Origin: Roseibacillus sp. | GTDB taxonomy: Bacteria; Verrucomicrobiota; Verrucomicrobiia; Verrucomicrobiales; Akkermansiaceae | Reading direction: 5' to 3' | DNA: 12,301 nt | NCBI GenBank assembly: GCA_002729275.1 | Contig: PBTP01000012.1 | Location: 4,952 to 17,252, forward strand | Part shown: positions 1 to 7,426 of the stretch, piece by piece | Layout of the letters: each line of letters starts with the position of its first letter | Position numbering within the stretch: the stretch's first letter is position 1 | The notes under the pieces: generated by a model | Databases searched by the model: none | What the model saw: the letters and a program-made list of their open reading frames with translations, nothing else | What the model was told of the DNA's origin: nothing | Translations under genes and position numbers: made by a program

Positions 1-68
1 GAGGAGGCAAGAAGCAGCAAGCCCGAGGCTGCCGCTAGAATCGCTGATACTGCTGTTCTGTCTTTCAT
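1..68 (-). CDS. Start of a secreted protein, cut by the window edge
   Basis: On the minus strand an ATG at 68-66 opens a frame that runs off the left end without a stop. Its 22 codons begin MKDRTAVSAI and continue through an Ala/Leu-rich hydrophobic core ending in LLLLAS, a textbook Sec signal peptide (charged N-region, hydrophobic core). No Shine-Dalgarno sequence precedes the ATG. It lies downstream of, and in the same direction as, the coiled-coil protein and esterase genes, so it could be a third exported protein of that group. The function cannot be read from what is visible. Plus-strand frames are also open here but look less protein-like. Confidence 0.55.
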   Translation of the reverse strand, partial: MKDRTAVSAILAAASGLLLLAS

Positions 69-130
69 TGATATCGGGAGCCATACCCCGGCTTTACGCT
101 CAATTCACTAAGAATCACCCGCCCCAGCAC

Positions 131-262
131 TCTCCGGGATTATGACTGGCGGAGCCCTCGCTCTACCCTGTCCGATATAGACAGACTCTCCATGGAATCA
201 CCCGAGGATTCACAGGCGACCTCACCTGCCGCCCTTGAATCGCTGCCCCTCGCATCACCCGG
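131..262 (+). pseudogene. Decayed, truncated copy of the rarA 5' region
   Basis: This stretch resembles 2609-2740, the upstream region and first codons of rarA. Shared landmarks are CTCCGGGATT (132 and 2610) and CATGGAATCACCCGAGGAT around the start codon (ATG at 192 and 2669). The landmark-to-ATG spacing is 60 versus 59 bases. The reading frame from 192 begins MESPEDSQATSPAA, against MESPEDPQVPSPGA in rarA. Similarity fades near the stop codon of the neighbouring minus-strand gene at 264, and the frame then continues into unrelated residues and stops near 351. There is no ATPase sequence, so it is a fragment. It could alternatively be a shared regulatory segment. The alignment was made by eye. 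Confidence 0.6.
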
Positions 263-263
263 A

Positions 264-1604
264 TTATTTCTTTTTCTCCTGAATAATGGACATCCTTGCC
301 GCCTCCAGCTCTTTGAGCCGCGGGTCTGCATCGTAGAGGTAATTCCTGATTGAGTCATTGGCTTGAGCAATCGCCTTTCGCCGTCTCTGAAACCCCTCGT
401 CATCCTTAAGACTAGCCGTATAAGATTTCCTTTTTTCGATAAGGACATCGACCTCCTCGAATGCCTCGGGAAAAGCCCTCCGCAAATCCACCTCGAGGGT
501 TACCGTGGTTTTTTCAAGCGCCATCAGTTCGGAGTCATCCCTCAGTAGTTTGCGATGCTTCTCAAAGGCAGCATAATACAGATGTTTTGGGAGGTCTTCC
601 AGTTCGGCATGTTTTGAATGGATGTATTCCTTTTCCTTCCTTCGCGCTTTATTGACAGCACTTTCCATTTCTCTGAAGCGGGGCTCCCGCGCCTTGATCT
701 CCTTGCGCTTGCTAGCGATGCTCTTGGACAGTTCCTTGTGTGTCCGGAAGGCCCCCGGATAATCTGCTTTCAGGCCACCTTGAAGCTCCCCGTGACGGGC
801 AACGAGCTCCTGGTATTCCGTGTCATGACGGCTGAGTCGGTCCTTCAGGTTTAGCATGATGAGATCGTATTGCTCCCGGGCATCGCGCTTGAGGGCAGGC
901 GGCCGGGCTGCCTCTAGGGCGCCCAACCCGGCCCGCCTTTTCTCCCAACTATCCTTCTTAACCGATCGCCAAACGAAAAAGTTGTCGAAGGCGGCCCCGC
1001 CTCCGCTGACCTGAAAGGCCAGATAGGTGCGCTCTGTGTTGATAATGGGGTGACGGCCTACCACAAAGTGTTCCTTGCCGACATGAGCAACGACTTCCTC
1101 ACCGTGGAACTCCACCGTCATGGTATACCATTTTCCCTCCTTGAAATTGAACGCGCACTCCCCCTGCATTGACGGAGCGAATTCGCTGTTCCGTTTTGCA
1201 GTGTTAACCTGGAAATGGCTCTGGGATATCTGAGTCACGGCGTTATACCCACCGCCGCCCCCGGTCATTAACCGGAGCTCCGACGCCCCTTCAAAGCGAA
1301 AGTCGAAACGCAAGATGACATTGTGGAAGGCCGCCTCCTTGAGGAAGGCTCGGGCTGTCTCCTGCGGTTGGTGTCCGGTTCGCTTGAGGACCCCCTCGTC
1401 AATTTTGTAATATCCGCGAATGCCCCAGCGCTCACTGATAGTGCCCGGAGTGAACGTCTCACTGAATAAAACCTCCCCGGGTGAACACATGAGGAAATCC
1501 CCACTGGCAGGGGGCTTGGCCTCGACCTCATGGCGAACGGAAGCAAAGAGGATGATGCCGGCGCAGAGCCCGAGGGGCAGGGGATATTTATTGAGATAAT
1601 CCAT
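264..1604 (-). CDS. Secreted LamG/DUF1080-like protein with charged coiled-coil tail
   Basis: A 446-residue protein of unknown function. Residues 1 to about 29 form a signal peptide (hydrophobic run GLCAGIILFASV). Residues about 45-215 look like a jelly-roll LamG/3-keto-disaccharide-hydrolase-like domain: LFSETF at the start, alternating strands such as VILRFDFRFEG, a WYTMTVEFHGEEVVAHV strand pair, and a closing FDNFFVWR. Residues about 216-446 are highly charged, rich in Lys, Glu and Arg, and predicted helical or coiled-coil, ending in QEKKK. Proteins of this style are common in Planctomycetes and Verrucomicrobia, where the jelly roll is often tied to carbohydrate binding or cleavage. No catalytic residues can be assigned here. 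The ATG at 1604 is chosen because the signal peptide begins there; no Shine-Dalgarno is seen. It lies 130 bases downstream of the esterase gene on the same strand. Confidence 0.8.
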   Translation of the reverse strand: MDYLNKYPLPLGLCAGIILFASVRHEVEAKPPASGDFLMCSPGEVLFSETFTPGTISERWGIRGYYKIDEGVLKRTGHQPQETARAFLKEAAFHNVILRFDFRFEGASELRLMTGGGGGYNAVTQISQSHFQVNTAKRNSEFAPSMQGECAFNFKEGKWYTMTVEFHGEEVVAHVGKEHFVVGRHPIINTERTYLAFQVSGGGAAFDNFFVWRSVKKDSWEKRRAGLGALEAARPPALKRDAREQYDLIMLNLKDRLSRHDTEYQELVARHGELQGGLKADYPGAFRTHKELSKSIASKRKEIKAREPRFREMESAVNKARRKEKEYIHSKHAELEDLPKHLYYAAFEKHRKLLRDDSELMALEKTTVTLEVDLRRAFPEAFEEVDVLIEKRKSYTASLKDDEGFQRRRKAIAQANDSIRNYLYDADPRLKELEAARMSIIQEKKK

Positions 1605-1734
1605 ATGATTCTATCGTTTTAAGCATCTAACCTTCAGCGAGGTTCTCTCCTCTGCCTTCCATTGCCCGGAGCGCATCTTTCGCCATAATTGCAGCTATCG
1701 AGAACACCCATTTTTCTCTCGTTGTTCAGGCTCT

Positions 1735-2499
1735 TTACCTGGGAAGGGCCTGCGAAAAAAGCCATTCATAGACACCCTCCAGCTTTCTGATCTCTCCTGG
1801 TGTAGAACCATGATTCGCGCCATCGAAAATCGTTGTTTTAACCACGGTCGAACCCAGTTCCTTGAGCTCTCTCTCCATATTCTGGATTCCCTCTACACGA
1901 GGCCTTGAGTCCTTCGTTCCAACCATCGCCCAGATCGGCAACTGCGCCATTCCCTTGATTCCTGAAAGGTCCGGAATAAAAGCTTTCGGGATGATTGCGG
2001 CAAAACGTTCTGGCGAAGCCATGGCCCATTCCCAACTACCCTTGCCGCCCATGCTATACCCGACACAATAGATGCGATCGGTATCAATGCCTGTATTATT
2101 CTGGAGCACATGATCAAGCATCGCATTCAGGGAATTGGGATCCCACGGCCCCCTGCTTTGAGGCACAAGGATATTGACGCTTGGCTTAACTCCCTTCGAG
2201 GAAGCGAACCGTCTGACATCCGGCGTCCACCTGGAGCGCTCGATACTTCGCCTCGACCCTCCTGATCCATGAAGAAAGATAAGGAGGGGGGATTTCTCTT
2301 TCACCACCTTTAGCGGACGATAAAGGATCGCTTGGGGATTCAGCCTCACGAAGTCATCCGCGATTTCACCGGGAATGGTGATCACTTCGAGCTGCAAGTC
2401 GCCCCGCACGTCACCGGGCTTTTTTCCCACCTGCCCACCGACAGCGTTGGGGATCAGACTGAGCAAGACTATGGAATAAAGGCAGCTTAGAAACTTCAT
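1735..2499 (-). CDS. Secreted alpha/beta-hydrolase (esterase / predicted peptidase type)
   Basis: A 254-residue protein with a signal peptide (MKFLSCLYSIVLLSLIPNAV) followed by an alpha/beta-hydrolase domain. Visible parts are the oxyanion-hole motif HGSGG at 78-81, the nucleophile elbow GYSMG with Ser149, a likely acid Asp197 in VGTKD, and a likely His230 in GANHG. These form a complete Ser-Asp-His triad in normal order. The layout matches the small extracytoplasmic esterase, PHB-depolymerase-like and 'predicted peptidase' families (LpqC/COG4099 style), which hydrolyse esters or peptides outside the cytoplasm. The substrate cannot be told from sequence. The start is the ATG in front of the signal peptide, with no clear ribosome binding site. 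It is transcribed away from rarA and towards the coiled-coil protein gene, possibly as a unit. Confidence 0.85.
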   Translation of the reverse strand: MKFLSCLYSIVLLSLIPNAVGGQVGKKPGDVRGDLQLEVITIPGEIADDFVRLNPQAILYRPLKVVKEKSPLLIFLHGSGGSRRSIERSRWTPDVRRFASSKGVKPSVNILVPQSRGPWDPNSLNAMLDHVLQNNTGIDTDRIYCVGYSMGGKGSWEWAMASPERFAAIIPKAFIPDLSGIKGMAQLPIWAMVGTKDSRPRVEGIQNMERELKELGSTVVKTTIFDGANHGSTPGEIRKLEGVYEWLFSQALPR

Positions 2500-2608
2500 G
2501 AGGAGATTTTGCCGACCGGCTTAGGCCGATTAACCCATAATAGGTTTGATGCATGAAGCCCTTCCTCGGGTTTCTTCACTAAACACCGGCAATCGACATC
2601 ACTGGCCT

Positions 2609-2740
2609 CCTCCGGGATTGTCGCTGGCTCAACTCCACCCTATTATGACCCAAGTGGACGGACTCTTCATGGAATCACCCGAGGATCCGCAGGTGCCTTC
2701 ACCTGGCGCACAGGAACCTCTGGCCGCCCGCATGCGCCCG
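2609..2740 (+). repeat. Intact partner of the imperfect direct repeat at 131-262
   Basis: This copy contains the upstream region and first roughly two dozen codons of rarA. With its decayed partner at 131-262 it brackets the coiled-coil protein gene and the esterase gene, about 2.3 kb. The copies share a 19-base identical block over the start codon and the same spacing upstream, but differ elsewhere, so the duplication is not recent. Confidence 0.55.
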
Positions 2741-4018
2741 CTCTCCCTCTCCGAGATCGCCGGACAACAACATATCCTCGGAGAAGGAAAACTTCTCCGC
2801 CGGGCCATCGAGGCCGACCGCTTCACCTCTCTCATATTTTACGGCCCCCCCGGCACCGGAAAGACCACCCTTGCCTGGGTAGTCGCCAATTCGACCGGTT
2901 CTCGCTTTGAAGCCCTGAACGGAGTAGAATCCAATGTTGCGGAAATTCGAGCGAAGATCGAACAGGCTCGCACTTATACCAAACTGCGGGACCAGAGCAC
3001 TCTCCTCTTCATTGATGAGATTCACCGCTTCAACAAGGCTCAGCAGGACGTTCTCCTTCCTCACCTGGAGCAAGGCACTGTCCGCTTTATCGGGGCCACT
3101 ACTCACAACCCTTACTTTTACGTCAATTCCCCACTGGTTTCCCGCTCTCAGATCTTCCAGCTCGAACCGCTCTCTAATGCCGATCTCCTCCTCCTCCTGC
3201 AACGAGCCCTGACCGATACCGAAAGAGGGTTCGGCTCCAGCAACATCACGGCAGACCAGGACGCCCTTCATCATCTTGCAGAGAAAGCCGACGGCGACGC
3301 ACGAAAGGCCCTCACCGCCCTTGAGCTCGCTATCCTCACCACCCCTGGGGAGGACGGCGTAGTTCACCTCGACCTCGCGGTGGCGGAGGAATCCATCCAA
3401 CACAAGGCCGTGGTCTATGATTCCGATGGGGATCAGCATTACGACACCATCTCCGCCTACATCAAATCAATCCGCGGCTCCGACCCCGACGCAGCCCTCT
3501 ACTGGATGGCCAAGATGCTCCACGCCGGTGAAGACCCCCGTTTTATCGCCCGGCGACTGGTCATCGCAGCCTCCGAGGATGTCGGCCTAGCGGACTCCAA
3601 TGCCCTCCGGGTAGCCCTCGCCGCTCAGCAGGCATTTGAATTTCTTGGCATGCCAGAGGGCCGAATCCCTCTCGCTCATGCCACCGTCTACCTCGCAACC
3701 GCACCCAAGTCCAATAGTGCCTATGCCGCCCTTGAGGCCGCCATGCAGGATATCGAGGAAAAGCGGACCCTTGCGGTCCCGGAACATCTCCGCACCAGTT
3801 TCCGGAAGAAACTCGCGGAAGGGTCCGGCGCGGACCGCGCCGCCATGGAGTATCTCTACTCCCACGATTACGAGGGAAACTTCACCCCTCAAGCTTACCT
3901 CCCGGAGGGGCGTCGCTACTACCAACCCACCGAAAACGGACTGGAAAAGCGCATCAAAGAGCGCCTCGCTTACTGGCGCTCACTACTCAAGCCACCCTCA
4001 GATCAGGACGGCTCCTGA
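2669..4018 (+). CDS. rarA: Replication-associated recombination protein A (AAA+ ATPase)
   Basis: RarA (MgsA) is a cytoplasmic AAA+ ATPase of the clamp-loader clade that acts at stalled replication forks and binds SSB. From the ATG at 2669 the protein has 449 residues, close to the roughly 447 of E. coli RarA. Visible motifs are Walker A GPPGTGKT at 59-66, Walker B LLFIDEIH at 112-119, sensor 1 IGATTHNP at 141-148 and an arginine-finger SRS near 158-160. The C-terminal oligomerisation region contains AMEYLYSHDYEGNF and ends in KERLAYWR, typical of the family. The frame is open back to an ATG at 2546, but those 41 extra residues look unrelated. MESPED is preceded by a weak GGACGG about 7 bases upstream, and the similarity to the duplicated copy also covers this start. 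A further possible start is the ATG at 2645. Confidence 0.96.
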   Translation: MESPEDPQVPSPGAQEPLAARMRPLSLSEIAGQQHILGEGKLLRRAIEADRFTSLIFYGPPGTGKTTLAWVVANSTGSRFEALNGVESNVAEIRAKIEQARTYTKLRDQSTLLFIDEIHRFNKAQQDVLLPHLEQGTVRFIGATTHNPYFYVNSPLVSRSQIFQLEPLSNADLLLLLQRALTDTERGFGSSNITADQDALHHLAEKADGDARKALTALELAILTTPGEDGVVHLDLAVAEESIQHKAVVYDSDGDQHYDTISAYIKSIRGSDPDAALYWMAKMLHAGEDPRFIARRLVIAASEDVGLADSNALRVALAAQQAFEFLGMPEGRIPLAHATVYLATAPKSNSAYAALEAAMQDIEEKRTLAVPEHLRTSFRKKLAEGSGADRAAMEYLYSHDYEGNFTPQAYLPEGRRYYQPTENGLEKRIKERLAYWRSLLKPPSDQDGS

Positions 4019-4022
4019 GCCC

Positions 4023-4040
4023 TGCCCAGATCGGGCACTT
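4023..4040 (+). terminator. Weak hairpin after rarA
   Basis: TGCCC (4023-4027) pairs with GGGCA (4033-4037) around the loop AGATC, five bases after the rarA stop codon, and is followed by CTTT. The stem is short and the T-run poor, so termination here is uncertain. The stronger hairpin at 4067-4086 may serve rarA as well. Confidence 0.3.
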
Positions 4041-4060
4041 TCCCAGCAAGAGCCTCAACT

Positions 4061-4092
4061 AAAAAAGGCAGGGCCGAAGCCCTGCCCTTTCT
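4061..4092 (-). terminator. Strong rho-independent terminator with UUCG tetraloop
   Basis: On the minus strand GGCAGGGC (4086-4079) and GCCCTGCC (4074-4067) form a perfect 8-bp stem closed by a C(UUCG)G tetraloop. It is followed directly by six T residues (complement of the A-run 4061-4066). It lies about 30 bases after the stop codon of the minus-strand gene ending at 4124 and should end that transcript. On the plus strand the same stem is followed by CTTTCT, so weaker bidirectional use for rarA is possible. Confidence 0.85.
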
Positions 4093-4123
4093 GGGGGTTG
4101 TGCCTGTGAAATTCGAAGAGCGT

Positions 4124-4534
4124 CTAGTTGGACGAAGCGATCGCGAAGTCATCGCGAATCATATCAATAGCGTCTCCGCAAAGCTCAGCGCATCGCAAGG
4201 CGGTCACCGCCTCCGCGTGGACACACTCATCCGCGAGGTTTGCACACGCTGCGATGCAGACCTCGGCGTAGTGGATCGAGAAGCGAGACTCCCGGACCAT
4301 CGCGCCAGAAAGGTTCTCACTCGCGACGATACACTCATTGATGTGCTCGTGCAGGGGATGAGTATAGGTCTCCGGACCCAGCTCATCAGCCAGCACCTCG
4401 CAGGCGGAAACACAACGCTCGAGAAATTGCAGGGTGGAATAAACCTGCGCGAGATTTTGTGTTCTTTTTGAAATTTCTGCCGCGGACTTCGCGACACCGA
4501 CGTGTTGTTGTGCAGAGATATGTTGTGCTTGCAT
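4124..4534 (-). CDS. Small helical Cys-rich protein, DUF326 copper-binding-bundle-like
   Basis: From the ATG at 4534 the protein has 136 residues, is all helical by appearance, and has no signal peptide. Its eight cysteines lie at 41, 45, 68, 93, 97, 104, 115 and 119, including three CxxxC pairs (CVSAC, CIAAC, CAELC) on successive amphipathic helices. This spacing resembles the DUF326 four-helix-bundle copper-storage family (Csp/YhjQ-like), which binds Cu(I) through Cys inside the bundle. Family members usually carry more cysteines, so metal storage is inferred and could be reduced or altered. A longer form is possible: GTG at 4618 with GGAG about 10 bases upstream would add 28 residues that look less protein-like. 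It is codirectional with and downstream of mnmA, and ends at the UUCG terminator. Confidence 0.65.
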   Translation of the reverse strand: MQAQHISAQQHVGVAKSAAEISKRTQNLAQVYSTLQFLERCVSACEVLADELGPETYTHPLHEHINECIVASENLSGAMVRESRFSIHYAEVCIAACANLADECVHAEAVTALRCAELCGDAIDMIRDDFAIASSN

Positions 4535-4712
4535 AGTCGTGTAAGGGTGAATTTGAACTAAGCGTGACAATCGAAGCACATGTTCTTCTAGGCGGTAAAT
4601 ACCTTTGTTCTTCACCACTTGTTAGCGGCTCCAGATACTAAGGCGGGCACAATATTTAGCTTATCTTTACCACGTCCCTCGCCACCCTTTAATTCAGGCA
4701 GAAAATCCAAAC

Positions 4713-5813
4713 CTACTCTTCCTCATCGGAAGAAATGCTTTCGAAGATGCCCCCTCCGAGGAGCTGCCCACCGTCATAAAAAGCGCATACCTGACCCGGA
4801 GTAAGGGCACGCTGAGGCCGGTCAAAGTGCACTTTTACCCGATTTTCAAGCCGCTCGACGTGGGCGGGCTCGGCTTGCGAGCGGTAGCGAGGCTGAACAG
4901 AGCAGTCGAGCTTACCGGTCGGAGGAAGCAATTCAGAACTGACAGAGGAGAGAGACGAAACCGTGCAGGACCTCGCGTAAAGGCCAGGCGTCGTTCGCTC
5001 GTCCCAGCCGACAATCAGCTGATTTAGAGTCGGCTCCTTTGCCACTACCACATAGGCCATACCTTCCCGGGGAGAGGCCACCCCGTGCCCTTTGCGTTGA
5101 CCGAGAGTATAAAGGTGAAGGCCGCGATGGCGCCCGACAACCTTCCCGGAAAGATCAACAATATCACCCGGACTATCGGGAACATGATGACGAAGAAATT
5201 CTGACATCTTGATGTTTCCGATAAAGCAAATCCCCTGGCTATCCTTCTTCTTGGCAGTGGGCAAAGCAAACCGCTCAGCAACTTCGCGAACCTGTGGCTT
5301 GAGCATTTCCCCTACGGGGAACAGAGCGTGACTTGCCTGATGCTGAGTCATCAGGGCGAGGAAGTAGGACTGATCCTTATTAGGGTCTGCACCGCGCAGA
5401 ATAACCGCACTTCCATCGTCGAGCTCTCTCCTCCGCGCATAGTGCCCTGTCGCCACGGACTCGAATTTCTGCGAGAGGGCGTAATCGAGAAAGACTCCGA
5501 ATTTCATCTCCCTGTTGCAAAGAACATCCGGATTGGGCGTCACCCCCGATTGATAGCCCTCAAGGAGATAATCAACGATACGCTCTCGATACTGATCAAT
5601 GAGATCCACCACCCGGAATTCAATCCCCAGCGCCTCTGCCACAGAGGAGGCGTCCTCAAGATCCTCCTCCCACGGACAGTCACCCGGAATACCTTCATCG
5701 TTGATCCAGTTTTTCATGTAAGCGCCAACAACCTCATGGCCCTGCTCGAGAAGCAGGGCGGCTGCCACGGAGGAATCAACTCCTCCTGAGAGGCCAACAA
5801 GGATGCGCGCCAC
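4713..5813 (-). CDS. mnmA: tRNA-specific 2-thiouridylase MnmA
   Basis: MnmA adds sulfur to U34 in the wobble position of tRNAs for Lys, Glu and Gln, using ATP and a persulfide relay. The 366 residues match the family length (about 368 in E. coli). Visible features are the ATP-pyrophosphatase PP-loop LSGGVDSS at 8-15 and the two catalytic cysteines Cys99 (VLCNREMKFG) and Cys196 (GICFIGN). Also present are the tRNA-recognition stretches NPDVLCN and ATGHYAR, and the C-terminal barrel region with LTPGQVCAFYDGG. The start is a GTG immediately before ARILVGLSGG, since the only nearby ATG upstream is out of frame. An AGGG lies about 8 bases before it. It is divergent from the two-TM protein gene and may be cotranscribed with the DUF326-like gene about 180 bases downstream. 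Confidence 0.97.
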   Translation of the reverse strand: MARILVGLSGGVDSSVAAALLLEQGHEVVGAYMKNWINDEGIPGDCPWEEDLEDASSVAEALGIEFRVVDLIDQYRERIVDYLLEGYQSGVTPNPDVLCNREMKFGVFLDYALSQKFESVATGHYARRRELDDGSAVILRGADPNKDQSYFLALMTQHQASHALFPVGEMLKPQVREVAERFALPTAKKKDSQGICFIGNIKMSEFLRHHVPDSPGDIVDLSGKVVGRHRGLHLYTLGQRKGHGVASPREGMAYVVVAKEPTLNQLIVGWDERTTPGLYARSCTVSSLSSVSSELLPPTGKLDCSVQPRYRSQAEPAHVERLENRVKVHFDRPQRALTPGQVCAFYDGGQLLGGGIFESISSDEEE

Positions 5814-5916
5814 GGCTGAACCCTAACATTCTCCCCCCGAACTCCATAGCCATTTACACCCCCTTTACCTCAAGAAGAAGTTCCCAACTCGCCCCAATCA
5901 GTTTAAGCCCAATCCC

Positions 5917-6780
5917 GTGCCCGAGACTCCCTCCCAGCCAGATTCCCCGCTTGAGGACCCGGTTCCTTCCAATCAGGGGGCCAAAGAATCCGACCCGACG
6001 CAGGCTCAAAACCCAGGCGCTGGCTGCATCATCATGATCGTAGCCCTGAGCTCCCTCGCATTTTTGATCGGATTTGGGGTCTGGAGTCTTTTCAAGCAGC
6101 ATCGCGAGATCGCTAAATTTACCTCAACGAGCCCGCAGGAAATCCCGCTCCCCGATCTTGAGGCCAACGCCGCCGCGATGATTCATCTGAACGCTTCCCT
6201 CGAAACCTTTCGAACCGAAGCTGGAAACGAGAGAACTGCGACCCTCCGCCTCAGCCCAGGGGGAATCAACCTTGCTCTCGCCGCCTTCGAGGATTTCGGA
6301 GAGCTCCGAAAAACCTTCTCGGTAAAAAAGATTACAAGTGACGAGGTTCACATCGAAATTTCGTTTAAGATGCGAGGTTCGCCCCTGAACTCAGAGGATT
6401 ATCGCTATCTAAACGGAACCATGATCACGAAACCGGAACTGAGCGGAGGAGAAATCTTCTTCAATGTCGACCGGATCGAGGTCCCAGGCAAAAGCGTTCC
6501 AGAGGGTTTCATTGGTGTCTTCTCACCCTATCGCCCTGCTCAAGTCTACCTTGCTGACGAAGATGGCGCCGGCCCCTGGATGCGCAAATTAACCTCTCTC
6601 GCTCTGGAAGACGGCTTCCTAAATCTCACTATCGAGCCAAGCGATGCCCCTCCCGAAAGTGAACCGGAGGAAATTGAATTCGGCCATATTTTCAGAGCAG
6701 TCATTTTGTTCGCAGCAGTCCTCCTCGCCTTTATCGCTACCGCGATATTTGCCTTCAAAAGGAGCAGGGCCCGCAGCTAG
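5917..6780 (+). CDS. Two-TM membrane protein of unknown function
   Basis: No family recognised. The 287-residue protein starts with about 35 Pro/Ser/Glu-rich residues. A transmembrane helix follows at about 36-59 (CIIMIVALSSLAFLIGFGVW), then a roughly 195-residue soluble domain, an acidic linker (PPESEPEEIEF), and a second transmembrane helix at about 259-281 with a positive tail (KRSRARS). This topology puts both ends in the cytoplasm and the soluble domain outside. That domain has alternating strand-like segments such as EVHIEISFKMRG and GEIFFNVDRIEVPG. The start is taken as a GTG at 5917 with no Shine-Dalgarno, so the true N-terminus is uncertain. It is divergent from mnmA, with 103 bases between them. 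The following Hsp20 gene is about 200 bases away and probably separate. Confidence 0.75.
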   Translation: MPETPSQPDSPLEDPVPSNQGAKESDPTQAQNPGAGCIIMIVALSSLAFLIGFGVWSLFKQHREIAKFTSTSPQEIPLPDLEANAAAMIHLNASLETFRTEAGNERTATLRLSPGGINLALAAFEDFGELRKTFSVKKITSDEVHIEISFKMRGSPLNSEDYRYLNGTMITKPELSGGEIFFNVDRIEVPGKSVPEGFIGVFSPYRPAQVYLADEDGAGPWMRKLTSLALEDGFLNLTIEPSDAPPESEPEEIEFGHIFRAVILFAAVLLAFIATAIFAFKRSRARS

Positions 6781-6885
6781 AGGAGCAGCTGCAGAGCTCC
6801 CTGGTTGCGTCATATCGTCGGGACATTTCGTCTCCATCGGGTCGTTTTGATCCCCCTACTCCAAGATTTGGGGATTCCAATGGTT

Positions 6886-6913
6886 TTGGCAACTTACTAA
6901 CTAGAAGTAATTT
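6886..6913 (+). promoter_or_regulatory. Possible sigma-70-like promoter before the Hsp20 pair
   Basis: TTGGCA (6886-6891, one mismatch to TTGACA) is followed after 16 bases by TAATTT (6908-6913, three of six matches to TATAAT). It lies about 65 bases before the first Hsp20 start. The -10 box is poor. No CIRCE inverted repeat was found. Confidence 0.22.
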
Positions 6914-6978
6914 GCGTGTGTTTAGGAGCAGTTGGACCAGGAACTGCAAAGAGGACAAAAAAGAACCACACACAACCA

Positions 6979-7371
6979 ATGAATCTACACCATCGTTACC
7001 ATAACCCCTTCAATGTTCTCTCAGGATTACCCCGTGGCATGACCGCAACTTCCCGCGAGGCCAGCTCTAATCCAGCCTCCTCAGGGGTTGGCATTTTTGA
7101 AACCGACACTGCCTGGGTTCTTCAAACCGACCTTCCGGGATTTTGCAAAGAGGACGTCTCCCTCTCCTTTCACAAAGGAACCCTTCGCCTCGTGGCGGAA
7201 CGGGAAAACCCGGCCCATGCATTTCAATCCCGGATTGAGCGCAGCTTCCGGGTAGCTAAGGAGCTCGACGAGGCAAACATCTCAGCAACCCTCGAGAATG
7301 GCCTCCTCGAAATTACTTTTCCCAAGCCAGCCTCGGAAATAAGCGGGCCAGTCGAAATCAAGGTCAACTGA
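6979..7371 (+). CDS. Small heat-shock protein, Hsp20/alpha-crystallin family (first of two)
   Basis: Small heat-shock proteins are ATP-independent cytoplasmic holdases that keep unfolding proteins soluble. From the ATG at 6979 the protein has 130 residues. The alpha-crystallin domain spans about 38-116, with the conserved DLPG at 51-54, a strand region TLRLVAERE, ERSFRV, and the family signature ENGLLEITFPKP at 106-117. The C-terminus has PVEIKV, a loose version of the I-x-I anchoring motif. A GTG at 6916 would add 21 residues that are not Hsp20-like, so the ATG is preferred although no Shine-Dalgarno precedes it. A second Hsp20 gene follows after 55 bases, suggesting cotranscription and perhaps mixed oligomers. 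Confidence 0.9.
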   Translation: MNLHHRYHNPFNVLSGLPRGMTATSREASSNPASSGVGIFETDTAWVLQTDLPGFCKEDVSLSFHKGTLRLVAERENPAHAFQSRIERSFRVAKELDEANISATLENGLLEITFPKPASEISGPVEIKVN

Positions 7372-7426
7372 AACGAGCACGAGCACTGAAAAGACCTGAC
7401 CCAACCCGAACCCGATCCGATACATT

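Noticed and set aside
2546..2668. Upstream extension of rarA giving 41 extra residues
   Set aside because: The extra residues are not protein-like for RarA, and the length from 2669 already matches the family. The similarity to the duplicated copy also covers the ATG at 2669.
2699..3439. Minus-strand open frame inside rarA
   Set aside because: Antisense shadow of a gene with clear Walker and sensor motifs.
6916..6978. GTG start adding 21 residues to the first Hsp20
   Set aside because: The added residues are unlike Hsp20 N-termini and the GTG has no ribosome binding site; the ATG at 6979 gives a normal length.
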